A stretch of 64,000 bases of DNA from Lobosporangium transversale (lineage: Eukaryota > Mortierellomycota > Mortierellomycetes > Mortierellales > Mortierellaceae). The position numbers and the translations under genes were made by a program. The stretch spans positions 558,001 through 622,000 of the forward strand of contig NW_019029000.1 of assembly GCF_002105155.1 (NCBI RefSeq), read 5' to 3'. Positions within the stretch are counted from its first letter, which is position 1. Each line of letters opens with the position of its first letter. Under the pieces are notes generated by a model, which was not told the origin of the DNA, did no database searches, and saw nothing but the letters and a program-made list of their open reading frames with translations. Below, in pieces: positions 11,432 through 23,685 of the stretch.

Positions 11432-13243
11432 TTATATTTTGAAGGGTATTAGGATAGGCTGAAGTGAATCGAGCCAAAGCTTTGAGCGCACTACAGCTCG
11501 GTTTGATGCTACCTTTGGTGCAGAGCTGACTTGAAGACATTCAGCTGAGTCGTTGGACGTATCAATCATGTTGTGATTGTGGGATCTTATCTTTACTTGC
11601 TGAGCAGTAAAAGGCTGAGTCGAATCGGGATAGAGTTGTCGTTGAACATGTTCATTGTCCGAATGTGAGATCAAATGAGATGTCGTAATTGTAGCTTGTG
11701 TTCGCGTCTCTGTCTGTTGGCCTGTTCCTAGCTCCGTTGGTACTTCTGGAGTACTGGAGAACTTTGAGTTATAGACTACCCCTTGTTCTTTTGCGGGATT
11801 ACTGTCGTACAACGCGCATGTACCCCAGTTCTTGTTATCATTGTTATTGTTGCCAATGCGGCTAGTACTACAGATGCCTTTTTGTTTGTCCATTTGTGAA
11901 TTGCTCATCTTATTGTTGTTGTTGTTGTTGTTGTTGTCCATTTGTCCCGCACTGCATGGGTGGAAAGGAAAGTTTGACTGGATAATTTCATCTTTCTTAA
12001 CCTTGTTCGTTGCATGCATGCTGCATTGCCCCATTCCTGTCTCCTGAATGGTACAGGACGAGGTCACATGAGCATCGAGGACAGGGGCACGGGTTGGGAC
12101 AGGGGCATTAGGACGGGCAAGAATAGGCTCAGTGACAATGGTAGAGATAGGGACAGGGACATCAGGGACAGAAACAGAAACAGGAGAATCGGCAGAAGTA
12201 TGAACAGAGTTATGGACGGGGGCAACATTAGGAGTTGAGTTGGACCTATCAGGGGTATTTCCCTGCAGATTTTGAACTGCAAGCTTGAATCGCTCAGACG
12301 TGAAACTGAACCTTGTTGACAAGCTTGACTCCGGCTCCTGTTCTTTTGTGACACTATTCGACGAAGGGACAGTGCATGGTGTAACAGCTGCTGCGACATC
12401 TTTATTCTTGATACGGAACCCTGGTGATCGACATCTGGGATCAAGAATTTCTTGAGGGATTGAAATGCTAGCAGGGACAGATCCAGACCTTGATGCCATG
12501 GACATCGATCTTTGTGGTGGAAATGGTGATGCTGTTGCTGTTGCTGCTGCTGATTGAGTTCTTTGAATCGGCATGGACCTTGACCTTTGCAGAAAAGCTC
12601 TTGGAGGTACATCGACAACGACCTCATCCAACCACCTACGCACTCTGCTTTCTGCAACATGATGTCTCAGGGATGTTCCGAGCTGCTCATGCCATCTTCG
12701 TCCATCCACCTGATAAACCTCCATAGTCTCTTCATCTCGGCAGTAAACTTGCTCTGCATACCACTCACCACAGACATAGCAAGGGGCCATTCCTGAATGG
12801 TCCTCTACTTTTCCGTCAGGTGAGCAAAAACAACCCTGAACAAGATCGCAGCCGCATGGCTCTTCTTGTAGGGATCTCAAAATATCGATCAAAAAGCCCA
12901 TAGCCTGAGCGCGTGTTGAAAATCGGAGCATGTCGCAGGTCTCATTATGGCTAGTGGGTTCTGAAGAGGAAGGGTGGCAACTGCAAATTTGCTTCTGGAG
13001 CAGGCGATGCTGACGACTTGTGTTGAGAGCCGATCGTAAATGTGATGAGGATGAAGAATATGATTGTGTAAAAGTTGAACAAGGGGATGATGGTGGTGAT
13101 GGATATGGATAATATGTAGATGCTGATGATATCGAGCAGGATTTGTAGGATGTGAGAATATGAGGAATGTTGTCGAGCGCATAGGCCAAGTCCTGTCGGT
13201 TGCGCCAGGTTGGCAGATGTGCGAAATATGGGTTTCTGGACAT
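11432..13243 (-). CDS. Unknown 603-residue protein with Cys/His-rich N-terminal region
   Basis: A long single-exon ORF from an ATG at 13243. I do not recognise the family. Residues 80-190 are ordered-looking and Cys/His-rich: CSCHPSS, a helical stretch AQAMGFLIDILRSLQEE, PCGCDLVQGCFCS, APCYVCGEWYAEQVYC, and VYQVDGRRWHEQLG. The paired CxC and CxxC spacing suggests a metal-binding fold, and this is inference. The rest is low complexity: Ser/Thr/Pro/Val-rich repeats (PVPxS units) and an eight-residue Asn run encoded by a CAA/AAC microsatellite at about 11915-11940. An intracellular regulatory protein is plausible. The transcription start side carries an A24 tract at 13441. Confidence 0.6.
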   Translation of the reverse strand: MSRNPYFAHLPTWRNRQDLAYALDNIPHILTSYKSCSISSASTYYPYPSPPSSPCSTFTQSYSSSSSHLRSALNTSRQHRLLQKQICSCHPSSSEPTSHNETCDMLRFSTRAQAMGFLIDILRSLQEEPCGCDLVQGCFCSPDGKVEDHSGMAPCYVCGEWYAEQVYCRDEETMEVYQVDGRRWHEQLGTSLRHHVAESRVRRWLDEVVVDVPPRAFLQRSRSMPIQRTQSAAATATASPFPPQRSMSMASRSGSVPASISIPQEILDPRCRSPGFRIKNKDVAAAVTPCTVPSSNSVTKEQEPESSLSTRFSFTSERFKLAVQNLQGNTPDRSNSTPNVAPVHNSVHTSADSPVSVSVPDVPVPISTIVTEPILARPNAPVPTRAPVLDAHVTSSCTIQETGMGQCSMHATNKVKKDEIIQSNFPFHPCSAGQMDNNNNNNNNKMSNSQMDKQKGICSTSRIGNNNNDNKNWGTCALYDSNPAKEQGVVYNSKFSSTPEVPTELGTGQQTETRTQATITTSHLISHSDNEHVQRQLYPDSTQPFTAQQVKIRSHNHNMIDTSNDSAECLQVSSAPKVASNRAVVRSKLWLDSLQPILIPFKI

Positions 13244-14905
13244 CCTAGCTTGCGATGTGTGAGCGAATGAGAGAATGAGTGGGATGTACAGCTATTCTGT
13301 GAAAATATGAAAAGCAAGAAGAGAAGGTCCCTATTTATATGTTTTATGGCGTGAATCACAAAAAGAGCAAGTGAATGAGGGAAGGAGACAGAAAGAGAGG
13401 GTATTCGCCTCTTTAGCAACTGTTATTTCTGTAGGAAGTAAAAAAAAAAAAAAAAAAAAAAAAAGAGGAGAAGTAGGATGTGTTGGAATGTTTATATGCT
13501 TTTTTTTTTTTCCAGCTTCGAGGATCAACAAACAAAGCGGCAGGGTTGGCAAGCTGGCTTGGGCTGGATGTAGTACACGATGGCAATGCAAGTATACATG
13601 TAGAGGGTGGTCATGCAGCATGCACTGTTCAGACGCAACTCTATCATTATCCAAACTATTGATATTGTTGTACAAACGTGGATACAAAAAGCAATCCTTG
13701 GCTGAGCAAGAGACATTCACTGCCTTCTCTTTTTAGGACTTTCTCACTCTCTAACAAACAAATAGCAAAGTAACAATAACAAAAGTGTCAAAGATTAAGC
13801 CTAGAAAGATGATCAAATAACAGCGACAACAGTGTCTTGCGTTGAAGGGATGTAACAGCAATAAAGCAACCATATCAGGGGAAGGTCCTCACGGATACTT
13901 AATTCTCATGGGCAATAAGCACAAAAGAGATGGATAGTAATCGAGGATTAATGCTTGGGTACAATATAATTGAGAACATTCGTCTGTTGCTCAATTTCTC
14001 TCGAGTACGTTAGGCACGAACCACAGAGATATACCATGTATATTTCAATTGATATAATTGCACAACGGCCTTGATCTTACAATCTTATTCGAGTCGGTAT
14101 CACCTCTGTATTCTGCGGAAAGTGCGCTAGTTCTTCCCGGAAGATTTAAGGTTGTTTGTTGCCGAACGAGCCACGCAATTTATATACATGCAGCTAAAAA
14201 AAAAAAGGCTTCTTGTTTACATATTCACTCAACCCCACATTCACATACCAATGGTGTCGTCAGAGTGCTCCGTCCAACTATAGCACTTGCTGAATAGGCC
14301 TTGATCTGTAGTATATACCATTCAGATCCTGTGCATGTTCATGTATGACTGTACCGCAACGGGTATTCATAGTGTACTTCGACGTAAAAGAGCGTATAAA
14401 AACAGCTGTGTAACTCATGTATAAAATAGTCAAGCAACTATCGTACATTTGACCCATCGTTTTTTTTGGTGAGTGTGCTTATCATCGTTACTGTTATTGT
14501 TCGCAGCATTGCTTTTTGACTTTTGGTGATCGACATCTTGTGGCAATGCAGTCTTACTCTGCATGCTTATTGGAGTTATGCACACCCCCTATCTCGCCAT
14601 CACGTCGTCAAACGTGCTGTCTTGCCACGATCTAAGTCACTGCCACACTCTTCTGGTTTTTCTCATCTCCGAGGACATTTTATTGAATGATATCTAAGAT
14701 CTACTAGTTTGCGAATGTCATTCACCTCTTTAAGCGACGAATTTCATATCAAATACATCTTTATGCATTTGTATGAATAGTCAAGTAACATGAGAAAATA
14801 CGACGCGCCTTATCTATTTGTAAAAGAAAAGTTCTTCTGCTAACCATCACTGACCTCCTTTTAAAAATCGTAAGCGAGACTAAGGGACCTGACACTTATC
14901 ACCAT
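13244..14905. other. Intergenic region, no supported gene
   Basis: Contains an A24 run at 13441-13464 and a T12 run near 13500. The only open frames are short and lack coding character. It separates two divergently oriented genes and so probably holds both promoters. Confidence 0.55.
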
Positions 14906-15469
14906 ATGGGTAGTAGTAAGGAAAGGAGGAAGGTACCTATAATTTTCGAATGCCCTAAGTTCAATCATTCCACATTCATATCATACATGATTCCTTGTGT
15001 TTATTTGTTGCTGTTTGTGATTCACAATATTTCATATTCTACGAACGTTGTGCTCGGCTTGACACTTCCTGTGCTGGGCCTTGCAATGAATCTCATATCC
15101 TTTTTCATCAAAGGAGTGTCTGTATATCAACAAACAACTGGCATCTTGGCTATACAACTAACAATCCGTTGGAATAAAGAAAGAAGAGATTGGGAGCAAA
15201 TAGTAACCAAGAGAGCAAGGTTTACGCGACGTGAACGATCCTACGGATCTAGGGTCCTAGGACCATTCTTCCTCGGTATGATTCGAACTCTACAGCAATG
15301 TCTATCAACAAGGTTATCATTTTCTTTTTTAAAAATAAATTGCAAATATCCCATACCATCTTCATTGACACCGTTGACCTCCAAAAAACTTTCTGCACAG
15401 ATCAAGCCATTTGATATTCCAAAATTTTCTTCCCTTTTTCTGAGTTCAGAAAAAAAGGATGAGTTTTAA
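14906..15469 (+). CDS. Unknown 187-residue membrane-like protein
   Basis: An ATG-initiated open frame in a good context (ACCATATGG). Two hydrophobic segments are visible: about residues 24-40 (SYMIPCVYLLLFVIHNISY) and 48-70 (VVLGLTLPVLGLAMNLISFF). A basic stretch follows (WNKERRDWEQ to KRARFTRRERS). I do not recognise the family. No intron is needed to keep the frame open. A T26 tract follows the stop at 15491-15516. It could be a lineage-specific membrane protein or a chance ORF. Confidence 0.35.
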   Translation: MGSSKERRKVPIIFECPKFNHSTFISYMIPCVYLLLFVIHNISYSTNVVLGLTLPVLGLAMNLISFFIKGVSVYQQTTGILAIQLTIRWNKERRDWEQIVTKRARFTRRERSYGSRVLGPFFLGMIRTLQQCLSTRLSFSFLKINCKYPIPSSLTPLTSKKLSAQIKPFDIPKFSSLFLSSEKKDEF

Positions 15470-16216
15470 GTTAAACTTTCCCAGTGGCCTTTTTTTTTTT
15501 TTTTTTTTTTTTTTTTCAGATTTATTAACCCAAAGATGCTTCTCCATCGTTGAAAGATAGAAGTTTACCTTTGAAGGAAGCTAAATAACTAGTCGGGATT
15601 CCAGCACTCGAAATATGAATGGAGCTCCATACACAACGCTCAAGAACGGAAAAAAAAAATAGCCCTTTTTTTTTTTTTTTGTGATATTGATCTATCAAAA
15701 ATCAAACCTTTATACAGATGTAATCATGTCATCAAATTGTGCATTGTCATTACACATCATCATCGCTTTAGTTTTTCAAACTTGGTGAGATGGATGCAGT
15801 CCTTATTGACTAAACACAAAAAAAGCGATGCTTTTGTTGATGCAAGTACTCAGAATGTGAGATTCACCTTTCACCTTTAATTTGTAGCTTTGTACGAGAG
15901 CATCTGCTGATGTCCTTATTTTAGCTGTCACACTTTCCTACGCATTATTTGTCGCGAGAGAGCACCTTCGTTTTTCATTCCCAAGAAAATAAAGAAAAAG
16001 AACAAGAAAAAATATATATAATAATAGTTGTATCCTGTTAGATTCAAGCTCTGAAGACACACCTCCTTCATGTGCTCGACATCTGTGTCTATGTCCTCAC
16101 AGTACGACAAGGCGACAGTCCGGCGTTAGTTTGAGTGGAGAAAAGAATATGGTTTTATTGTCTAACTTGATTAAAAGAACGGTGGATTTCTTCGTCGTCT
16201 CACGTGAAGAGGCTCT
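15470..16216. other. Intergenic region with poly(T) tract
   Basis: Holds a T26 run (15491-15516), a shorter T15 run near 15665-15680 and no supported gene. Confidence 0.5.
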
Positions 16217-16672
16217 TCAGACACGCACAAGGTACCAAACGGTTGAGGCCAAAGGAGCACCATAGAGATCTCGGAGGACAACAGCAGAATTCAAAGAGCC
16301 GATTGTGAGATCTTCTTCGCCGTATTTGTCGGGATGAACGATTTGATATTCGTCATTAAAGCTCCAAAGCTTCCATCTCTGTTGCTGCGATCCAATCACG
16401 ATGGGGGCTCTTTCGTCAAATTTATCAATGCCAATATGACGGCCGGTTTTGGGGCTTGAGAAGTAAAAGTCGTCTCCTGGTTGTCTCTTAAGTTCCCAGA
16501 TCTGATCCTTGGACGCATCAAGCGGAGCCAGATAGGCGTTCGATGCAGTTGTGCTTATGTTGGCAGTGATGAAATTGGTTCCTTGTTTAATGCGATATTG
16601 TCCATCAGTCATTGCCATAGCTGCCTGCATCATGGCAAGAGCTCCGATCAGGAATGCTGTTGAGCGAACCAT
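16217..16672 (-). CDS. Small secreted protein, possible beta-trefoil/ricin-B-like
   Basis: The start is taken at 16672 because MVRSTAFLIGALAMMQAAMA is a textbook signal peptide and the ATG follows an A-rich leader; a longer frame from 16744 is unlikely. The mature part, about 131 residues, begins TDGQYRIKQGTNFITAN and contains DQIWELKRQPGDDFYFSSP, GRHIGIDKF, QQQRWKLWSF and a closing STVWYLVRV. Repeated Q-x-W / W-x-L strands spaced about 40 residues apart resemble the three-lobed beta-trefoil of ricin-B lectins and fungal trefoil protease inhibitors. This is a fold-level guess. It has no cysteine pairs. It is probably secreted, with lectin- or inhibitor-like binding. Confidence 0.65.
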   Translation of the reverse strand: MVRSTAFLIGALAMMQAAMAMTDGQYRIKQGTNFITANISTTASNAYLAPLDASKDQIWELKRQPGDDFYFSSPKTGRHIGIDKFDERAPIVIGSQQQRWKLWSFNDEYQIVHPDKYGEEDLTIGSLNSAVVLRDLYGAPLASTVWYLVRV

Positions 16673-17464
16673 TTTTATATTATTCTTTGAAGGAAAAAGA
16701 GGGATCAGAAAAGCGTTGAGTAAATGAACAAGTGGTGTCAGCAAATGGTACTAGAAGTGGAAGTTGGGATGCGTGGAGGGTGAGGTTAAAAGAAGTGGGG
16801 AAAACGTGGCTATTTAAATTATCTGGTTTCATTACCTGTTTGGTTTCATTGAAGAACCGGAGAGATTTGCCATGGTAACTCGTGCATTCATCGGTAATAA
16901 ACAAAGGAAAAAAGCGGCGTGAAAATTAGTCTGACCTGTTGCTTATTGCCTTACGCCCAAGTTCTTTTTCCTCGTAGTCAAATCGAACAATTTTCTAAAA
17001 GGAGAGAGCTTTAGATGTCAACTTTCTTCATGAGCTGGATAACCTTGCATCATTTGTATTACAAAAAAAAAAAAAAATCTGTACGTAGCTTAAATGGATT
17101 CGTGCAACCTTTCTCCATCTAATTATAGCTCCCTCGAACATCCTGAATAATAGACAGCAGTTAGATTAGGTTCGACTGAACATGCGCCGCCCTTTTTCTG
17201 ACCAATTCATTGCCTCTTTCCAGGCTCCTTACCGAAATAGTCAAATAAGTCAACTCTACAGCTTGCAAAGTTGCCTTTCAAGGTAAGTACATTTGTGCCT
17301 CCTTCCTTGACAGAGTATTGCTCACAGCACAACATCAATGAAACAAGAGTATAAGAGTATAAGAGCAAAAACAATTGAGACATTGTCGAAGATGTATGAC
17401 TAGTTCATTTTTTTTTTTCTTGTTTTGCTTTATATGATTAATGCTTTCGTGATATTTCTAATCA
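16673..17464. other. Intergenic region
   Basis: About 790 bases with no supported gene. It includes a TATTTAAAT-like element near 16811-16820 that could serve the secreted-protein gene. Confidence 0.4.
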
Positions 17465-17784
17465 TTATTCACTACCACGGTCTACAATTTGCTGCCCTAT
17501 CTCTGCCCGGCCACTCTCAGTCATTTTGGCCGTGCGTGCCCCGAATTGCACCGCTCGCTTCCAATGCGAGCTGGCACGCTTAAAGCCTAGCTCGCGAGCT
17601 ACATGTCGCAGCAAAATCTTCTCACCGACACCCCGTGGATACCGAAGATCCACTTTGAGATCCACACGAAGGCTACTAAGAAACTGAACAACGTTTGTGC
17701 ACAAAAATGGGTACCGCGCCTCCTTGCCGTGATCAGATATGATACGATCGTCACGGCCTGACAAATGTTACGACATTTGAGTGA

Positions 17785-17818
<34 letters not shown>

Positions 17819-18986
17819 TGAGAAAAACAGTAAGAGCTTAATGATAGCTAAATTATAACAACTTGGCTGATAGTTCAAAAACCATACCGAGATTACGGGT
17901 CGATATCCTGTCAAGATCTAACTGCAGTTCTTGAATGAGTCCTTCCCAACCACTTTGACTGAATTGCTCTTTGTGTCGTGAGTAACCACCTAATTGCTCA
18001 TCCGCTCCTAAACCAGAAAGAAGAACTTTGGCCTGACTTGTATATGACATTAGTTCGCCTTCCTCGTCCTTGATGAAGCCGATACCCCTAGACGCAAACC
18101 AGAAAGCCATTGCAATACTCTATCCATATGGCAAAACCATCTATAATCAGCATTCTTCCAGAATACAAAGCCATTTCTAATACATGAGATTCAAAAAATA
18201 ATGCCTGGTCATCACATACCAGGTCCATGACGGTTTCGAGAGGCGCTATCCGCTCCAGGATTTCACCCCGATGGGCAGTTGCTTCGTCAAAGGGGACATT
18301 AACCTCTACAAAGTTCCAATGTCTATTGGGGGCTATCCGTCTCAGCTCGGCGAGACTCTCATACCCGGTGACTCGATCTGGAACATTGTATTTGGATCTG
18401 GGTTGCGTTATCGGACTATTAGTTTTGGATTCGCCTGTGTTGCTAACAGAGGTTGATAGCTTCTTTAAACGCTTCAAGGCCAGAGCTTCTTCCGCTGCTT
18501 GGGCCCTTACAGTCCGAGGATTTTCAAATCCAACATTAAGTAGATCGATGGCCTCATCCTGAGGTAAAAACCGGTCAGCCAGAGCTGCAAGGCATAAACA
18601 GTCCAATCCTCCTGAGAACAGAATGCCAACCCGAGCCTCATGAAGTTGGCTAAAAATAATAATAGCAATAAAAAACCCTTCGAGACATCAATAATTGAAG
18701 ATATTATACCTGTTATTCTGTAGTTTGATGTCTGATATACTAACCCAGTTCGCGGAATATCTTGTACACGTCTACGGACTGAGTCCCCCAAAATCTCAAT
18801 CATGTCTGAAATCGCTCTTCTCATGTCTTCTGTAACGAACGGTACAACTTCAGGATGCGCTTGATCAAATTTGATATCCTTTGGAAATGGCTCTGCTAAT
18901 TCATTCACTGTAGGGATATGGTCGTTTACCTTACCAAACGGTAGAGGCTGAAAGAAAATGGATATGTATATTAGTTGAGACTAGTG

Positions 18987-19019
<33 letters not shown>

Positions 19020-19987
19020 TTCAATATGACATTGGAGCATGGACATTGAGGTGTACCATCCTGCTGCAAACCTCATTGGGAATAGGTTGGATAGAGGTTG
19101 CTGAGGCCCATGGATATCGAGTGAGAGACATTTTACTCTGTGCTTCGAGAGCCAACCTATAGATCCCATCTGCAGGCACCTCTTCCATGAGCATTAAGTC
19201 CTTGCGGAAGGAGCTGTATCCTACGGATGTCAAGATAAACGGCAGATCTATATTGCTTCCTTCGTTATTTCTCTTATGCCACAGTAGTGAGCGCCTCCCT
19301 AAACAGTCTCTACCAAAGTGTATCGTCCGTGTTAAAGCCTTTATATCACAGAACAAAAAAGCCCGTTAGTAAACCAAGTACGTTAAAGGCATCATTTGTG
19401 AGACTAATATTTCCTCTGATACATCAGCCTTACATGGAAATACACAAAAGCGTATGGCCCTTCGATGCTGGCCATAACCTGCAAGATACGATTTGTGTGG
19501 CTCTGGACATTATCAGTTTGAGAGAATGCCTCCAATTTTGTCATTAGCACCTCTCCATCGTTCTCATGATGGTCTACAAAAATCCCGTCAAAGATCTCGC
19601 CATTCCAGAGGAGTATATTCCCAGTCTTGGAGACATGAGGTTGACGAGTGACTCTGTCACCTCTGAGGTGGAGAACCGCACCATAGAATGTCATCTCTTT
19701 TCCTGAACCAACATCGCCACATTGTGTATAGTCCTGATCAATTTTCACGCTGTGTGTGTCCTGAGCGCTTGGTCCTAATTAAAAAGCATAGACCATCCTC
19801 GTTAGATCTAGTACTTTTGGAATGGCACATATTAGACGCTACGCCAGAGTTTCTTCAGGTTGGGGCTCGAACAAATTCTGTTGCTACCTCGTCGAGCATT
19901 TAGTTCCTGTAGTGTAGACCAAGTGCGACTGTATTCCAAACTTGAGACATCCTTTGTACGTTGAATGCCGAAGAGGATTCCGCACAT
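17465..19987 (-). CDS. ASNSD1: Asparagine synthetase domain-containing protein 1
   Basis: Seven exons: 19987-19888, 19774-19434, 19338-19057, 18947-18745, 18649-18220, 18119-17888, 17757-17465; 1881 nt, 626 residues. The start is fixed by MCGILFG, where Cys2 would be the N-terminal nucleophile of class II glutamine amidotransferases. The glutaminase half continues with [11 protein letters not shown] and [14 protein letters not shown]. The synthetase half has the PP-loop [55 protein letters not shown] and the diagnostic [19 protein letters not shown] tail. These are ASNSD1 features, not ASN1/ASN2. The biochemical role of ASNSD1 is not settled. The exon 3 donor (19056) is ambiguous with one 15 bases upstream. 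Two introns carry long sense-strand poly(T). Confidence 0.9.
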
Positions 19988-20362
19988 GCCGAATCTCAAA
20001 TTGCCCTGAGGTAGTGTAAGAGTAGGCGGAGCATATTTTTTAAAATCAAGGTTTTCTATCACAGATGCTCCACACAATCATCTCATGTAAGAAAAAAAAA
20101 AAAAAAAGCCACAGTGAACGGTCGCAGCCTTGCCTCGGAGTATTTGGGGTATTTTGACTTTTAAGAGATTTGGGCTTGCTTGAAGGCCTTCTACCCATCC
20201 ATCACATCAGCAGCTATAACGCTCTTATTTCTCTTTCTCGTTCCACTACAGTAAATTTTACCTTTTGGGCTTCAGGGATATACCTTTTTTATTATTATTA
20301 TTATTATTATTATTTTATTTTATTTTATTTATACAACTGGACTCGGCATTCGTTAACTCTGA
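19988..20362. promoter_or_regulatory. Shared divergent promoter region (ASNSD1 / SMR-protein gene)
   Basis: A 375-base gap between head-to-head genes. It includes an A16-17 run at about 20091-20106 and a TTA microsatellite at about 20290-20325. No specific factor site is claimed. Confidence 0.4.
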
Positions 20363-22590
20363 ATGGCGACTTGGATTTCGAATTACGTCGCCAGGCTGGA
20401 TCTAGATCCAGAATATGAACATTATTTCATCGGAATCCTTTATGACCAAACTCTTTCAGAGGAAGAAAAATCGGCTATAATTTATGAGTGTCTCGAGACA
20501 AGCTGTAGTCTTGTAAGTGTTATTGCGAATTTCTTTTTCTTTTTTCTTCAAGAATTGCCATCTACTTCCTATCATCTTTATACAGATCCCCTTACGTTTG
20601 TTTATTGTCTCTATGATATACAAAAAAAAAGGAAAATGTAAATCTCCAGGACATAGTAGCCGAATTGTTTGCTCAATATGAGCAGGGAGGACTCTTTTGG
20701 ATGGAAGCCCCTATTTATCCCCATCATACATCTTCATTAGGTTATCAGTATCAACCGGTTGCTTCCCGTGCTATTCCAATAATCAATCCTAAGGACAGAT
20801 CGGAGTCATTGGGTGAGGCAAATGTCGAGGATGACGTGGAGGCCGATGATATAGAAAGTAATAGTCAGAGGGATCCTGAGACGTGGGCTCGAATTGACGA
20901 TGATGACGATACTACGGCACAATCAATCGCTACCCCGTATGATGACAATGGAAATGCTCTGCCGCGGGACACACTGGATCCATTTGATGATGATGAATTC
21001 AACCCATTTGCGCCACCTAGTGCTTCGGATTTGGCAGTCCTCAACGGTTCTCAAAATATGTCCTATGGAAGCCATTATTCTTTAACGGACGGGCAGATCC
21101 AATATCCCCCTCCAATATTTTACTCAACAGACGAGGACGCTGAAGCGGATGAAAATTATGCTTTCCAACAGACAGCCAATATGGATCAGGACATGACACC
21201 TCTAGAAATGCTGGTCATCATTCTTCGAGATATGGATCCGGTCAAAATTGAAAAAGCGTTTGAAAAGTGTGGTTACGATTTTGAAAGGACTTTAGACTTT
21301 TTAATTGCTTCGAGCCATTCAAATCAACAGAATGTGTTGCCAATACCGCCAGGAGTCGTTCGGTCGACTCAAACATGTCGACATTTCTTGCAGGGTAACT
21401 GTTTCCGTAAGGATTGCTGGTACAGTCATGACCTAGATACGATGGTCTGCAAGTTTTGGTAAGGAAAAAAAAAGCCCTTGGATTAGGTGGTCATCTTGCG
21501 AATCAACGAATACAGAAAGAAACGGGATTTTTTTTAAGTATTATTATTGCTTACAGTCTATATTCACCAACTCCTTGATCGCTTACCTCAAACCTTGCGG
21601 ATTTAAAAAAGGCTCAAAGGGCAATGTTTGAAAGGAGATACATGCGAGTTCAACCATTTTATTGACACAAGTCGAGTAGCAAAGGTAGCTTCGCCGCCTC
21701 CAGTAAAACAAGAATTACCAAGTATGGATGCGACTGATTTCCCTTCATTATCGGCCACTATATCAACCAAGAATAAAGGTACATGGGAAGCCAATAAGAT
21801 TAATGGACAACAGCGCGCAAATAACATCAAGGGCGGTGGCGAGAGCAACGCTGTTGGTGAACAACAGGACAGCGATTCTATTGATGCGCTCACAACTCAG
21901 CTTGAAAAGAAAGTCAAAGTGACTACACCTTTGACAAAACCAGCTGTTTCATATTCTGCAACGGCAGCAGCAGCAGCCTCAAAACCGCTAACGCCCTTGA
22001 AGCGTGAAGAAGATGTAGAAACGCAGCGCAGAGCCTTTAAGCTTCAAATGGCTCCTTCATCTATCCCATGGTTGGAGACGGGATCAGCGCTCAATAACGA
22101 GTATCTTAGGTCTCGTGCACAAGCAATCGAGTACGCCAAGGCTCGAAACCGCTGCTTTGAGTTGGCTACTCGAGCATACCTCGATAATGATGGTGCAGCT
22201 GCTGCAAAGTTATCTGCACAGGGCCGAGAGTACAATGATCTGATGATGGCAACACATCGTGCTGCTAGTCGACAGATTTTCGAGTCTCGAAACCGAACCA
22301 TGGTCAAGAGTACGGGTAAAGGCGAAACATGGATTGATCTGCATGGGCTACATGTCGAAGAGTCATTGGCGTTCTTAGATGAGTTTATGGAAAAACTGGA
22401 GAATGAGGTTTATACGGGTACTGTCTATGTCGTCACAGGCACGGGCAATCATTCGGCCAATGCACGGGCCAAGCTTCAGCCGGCTATCATTGATTGGCTC
22501 GAGAGTTGGGGTTATGTATGGAAGGAGATGAGTATCGATAAAGTGCATGGAGGTGTGTTGGCAGTTCAAGTGATCAAAGGAAAAGCATAG
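20363..22590 (+). CDS. CCCH zinc-finger, DUF1771 and SMR domain protein
   Basis: Exons 20363-20512, 20650-21458, 21612-22590; 645 residues, phases 0 and 2. Domains in order: an N-terminal helical segment (TWISNYVARLDLDPEYEHYF); an acidic linker; a UBA/CUE-like helix trio around residues 230-270 (MTPLEMLVIILRDMDP); two CCCH fingers at about 293-332 (C-x7-C-x4-C-x3-H, then C-x7-C-x5-C-x3-H); a Ser/Thr linker; DUF1771 (EYAKARNRCFELATRAYLDN); and a C-terminal SMR domain with IDLHGLHVEESL and the TGTGNHS loop. SMR domains bind or cleave nucleic acid; related fungal and animal proteins work in RNA surveillance and ribosome rescue. The exact role here is inferred. Confidence 0.85.
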
Positions 22591-23068
22591 AAAAATAAAG
22601 TAATAAATTAATACAAAACAAAAAGTTATTTAAGCGTAATGAAGTTACCTTTCCATCACATCGAGTTTTTTTCCCTTTTTTGCCCCATACGTTGTGTAAA
22701 ACGAGAATGTCAGTTGGCGAAAGGCGGCGTATTTTGCGCAGACAAGGCGCGATATTTAGTTCCGAAATATTCCAATGACGCGCGCAGCACGCCGCCCTCG
22801 ACGTAACACTGTCAAATCACCAAATTTAGAAAATGATCCGACCATTTTTTTTACATGGTGGTCAATGCGTTCAAAAAAAAAAAAAAAAAAAAAGGTATAT
22901 AAAGGTAGAAAAAGGGATCTTGAAGCAATCATCAACAACATCATTAACAGCACAAAAAAAAAAAAAAAAAAAAGCAAACAAATCAAAAAGCATCCTAAAA
23001 TCTCCTCTCCCCTCTCTGCTCTTGCAACAAACTAATCAGCCAATCAACTTATTTAATTTTCTCGAACC
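22591..23068. other. Intergenic region with two poly(A) runs
   Basis: Contains A20-21 runs at about 22874-22893 and 22953-22973, upstream of the small mitochondrial-type gene. Here the runs are poly(A) on the gene's sense strand, opposite to the usual pattern. Confidence 0.5.
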
Positions 23069-23385
23069 ATGTCTTCCATTATGGTTGCTTCTTCCTTGCG
23101 ATCGGTCCGCGCTCCTCTCCAGGCTCTTGTGCGCAGGCAATACTCCTCAGCTGCAGGCACTGCCACCATTGGCCATTCGACCAAAAAATTAGCCATCGCC
23201 AGCGGCGTCAGTGCTGCGGTGGGCGCTGATGTGACCTATGCCTACTTCACTTTCTTTAAGAAGAGTAAGTTAAAAAAAAAAAAAAAGTAAAAACCGTGTG
23301 GCAACTTTTCTTTTTTCTTTTTATAATGATTACTCACAAAATTAATTTCATTGTATTACTGATAGACGATGGCAACTCTGCTTAA
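23069..23385 (+). CDS. Small mitochondrial-type single-pass protein (71 residues)
   Basis: Exons 23069-23264 and 23366-23385 join in phase to give a 71-residue protein ending KKNDGNSA. The N-terminus (residues 1-30, SSLRSVRAPLQALVRRQYSS) is a strong mitochondrial presequence. One hydrophobic segment follows (LAIASGVSAAVGADVTYAYF). The short mature part is typical of accessory subunits of inner-membrane complexes such as ATP synthase or cytochrome oxidase, but I do not recognise which. Its intron carries an A15 run. Confidence 0.6.
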
Positions 23386-23685
23386 GCAATCGCCCTGCCA
23401 CGAATAGATAATAGACACTCTGTTTATTTAATCTTTTTTTTGGATCATACTGTGTCTTCCGATATTATTAATAAAGAGTCAGGAAGTACGCTTTTAGAGG
23501 AATAATTATTCCCGTCTTCTATTCAGAAGTGCCTTTAATAATGAATGAACATATGCATACAAAACGGTGAGTGTATATGGGGTCAAATGAATGAATAGTA
23601 TACAGAATAATGCAAAAAAAACAGAAAAAAAAAAGATAACAGTAACAATGAATCAAGGAGAATGAAATGTTGTACTCTCTTTCTT

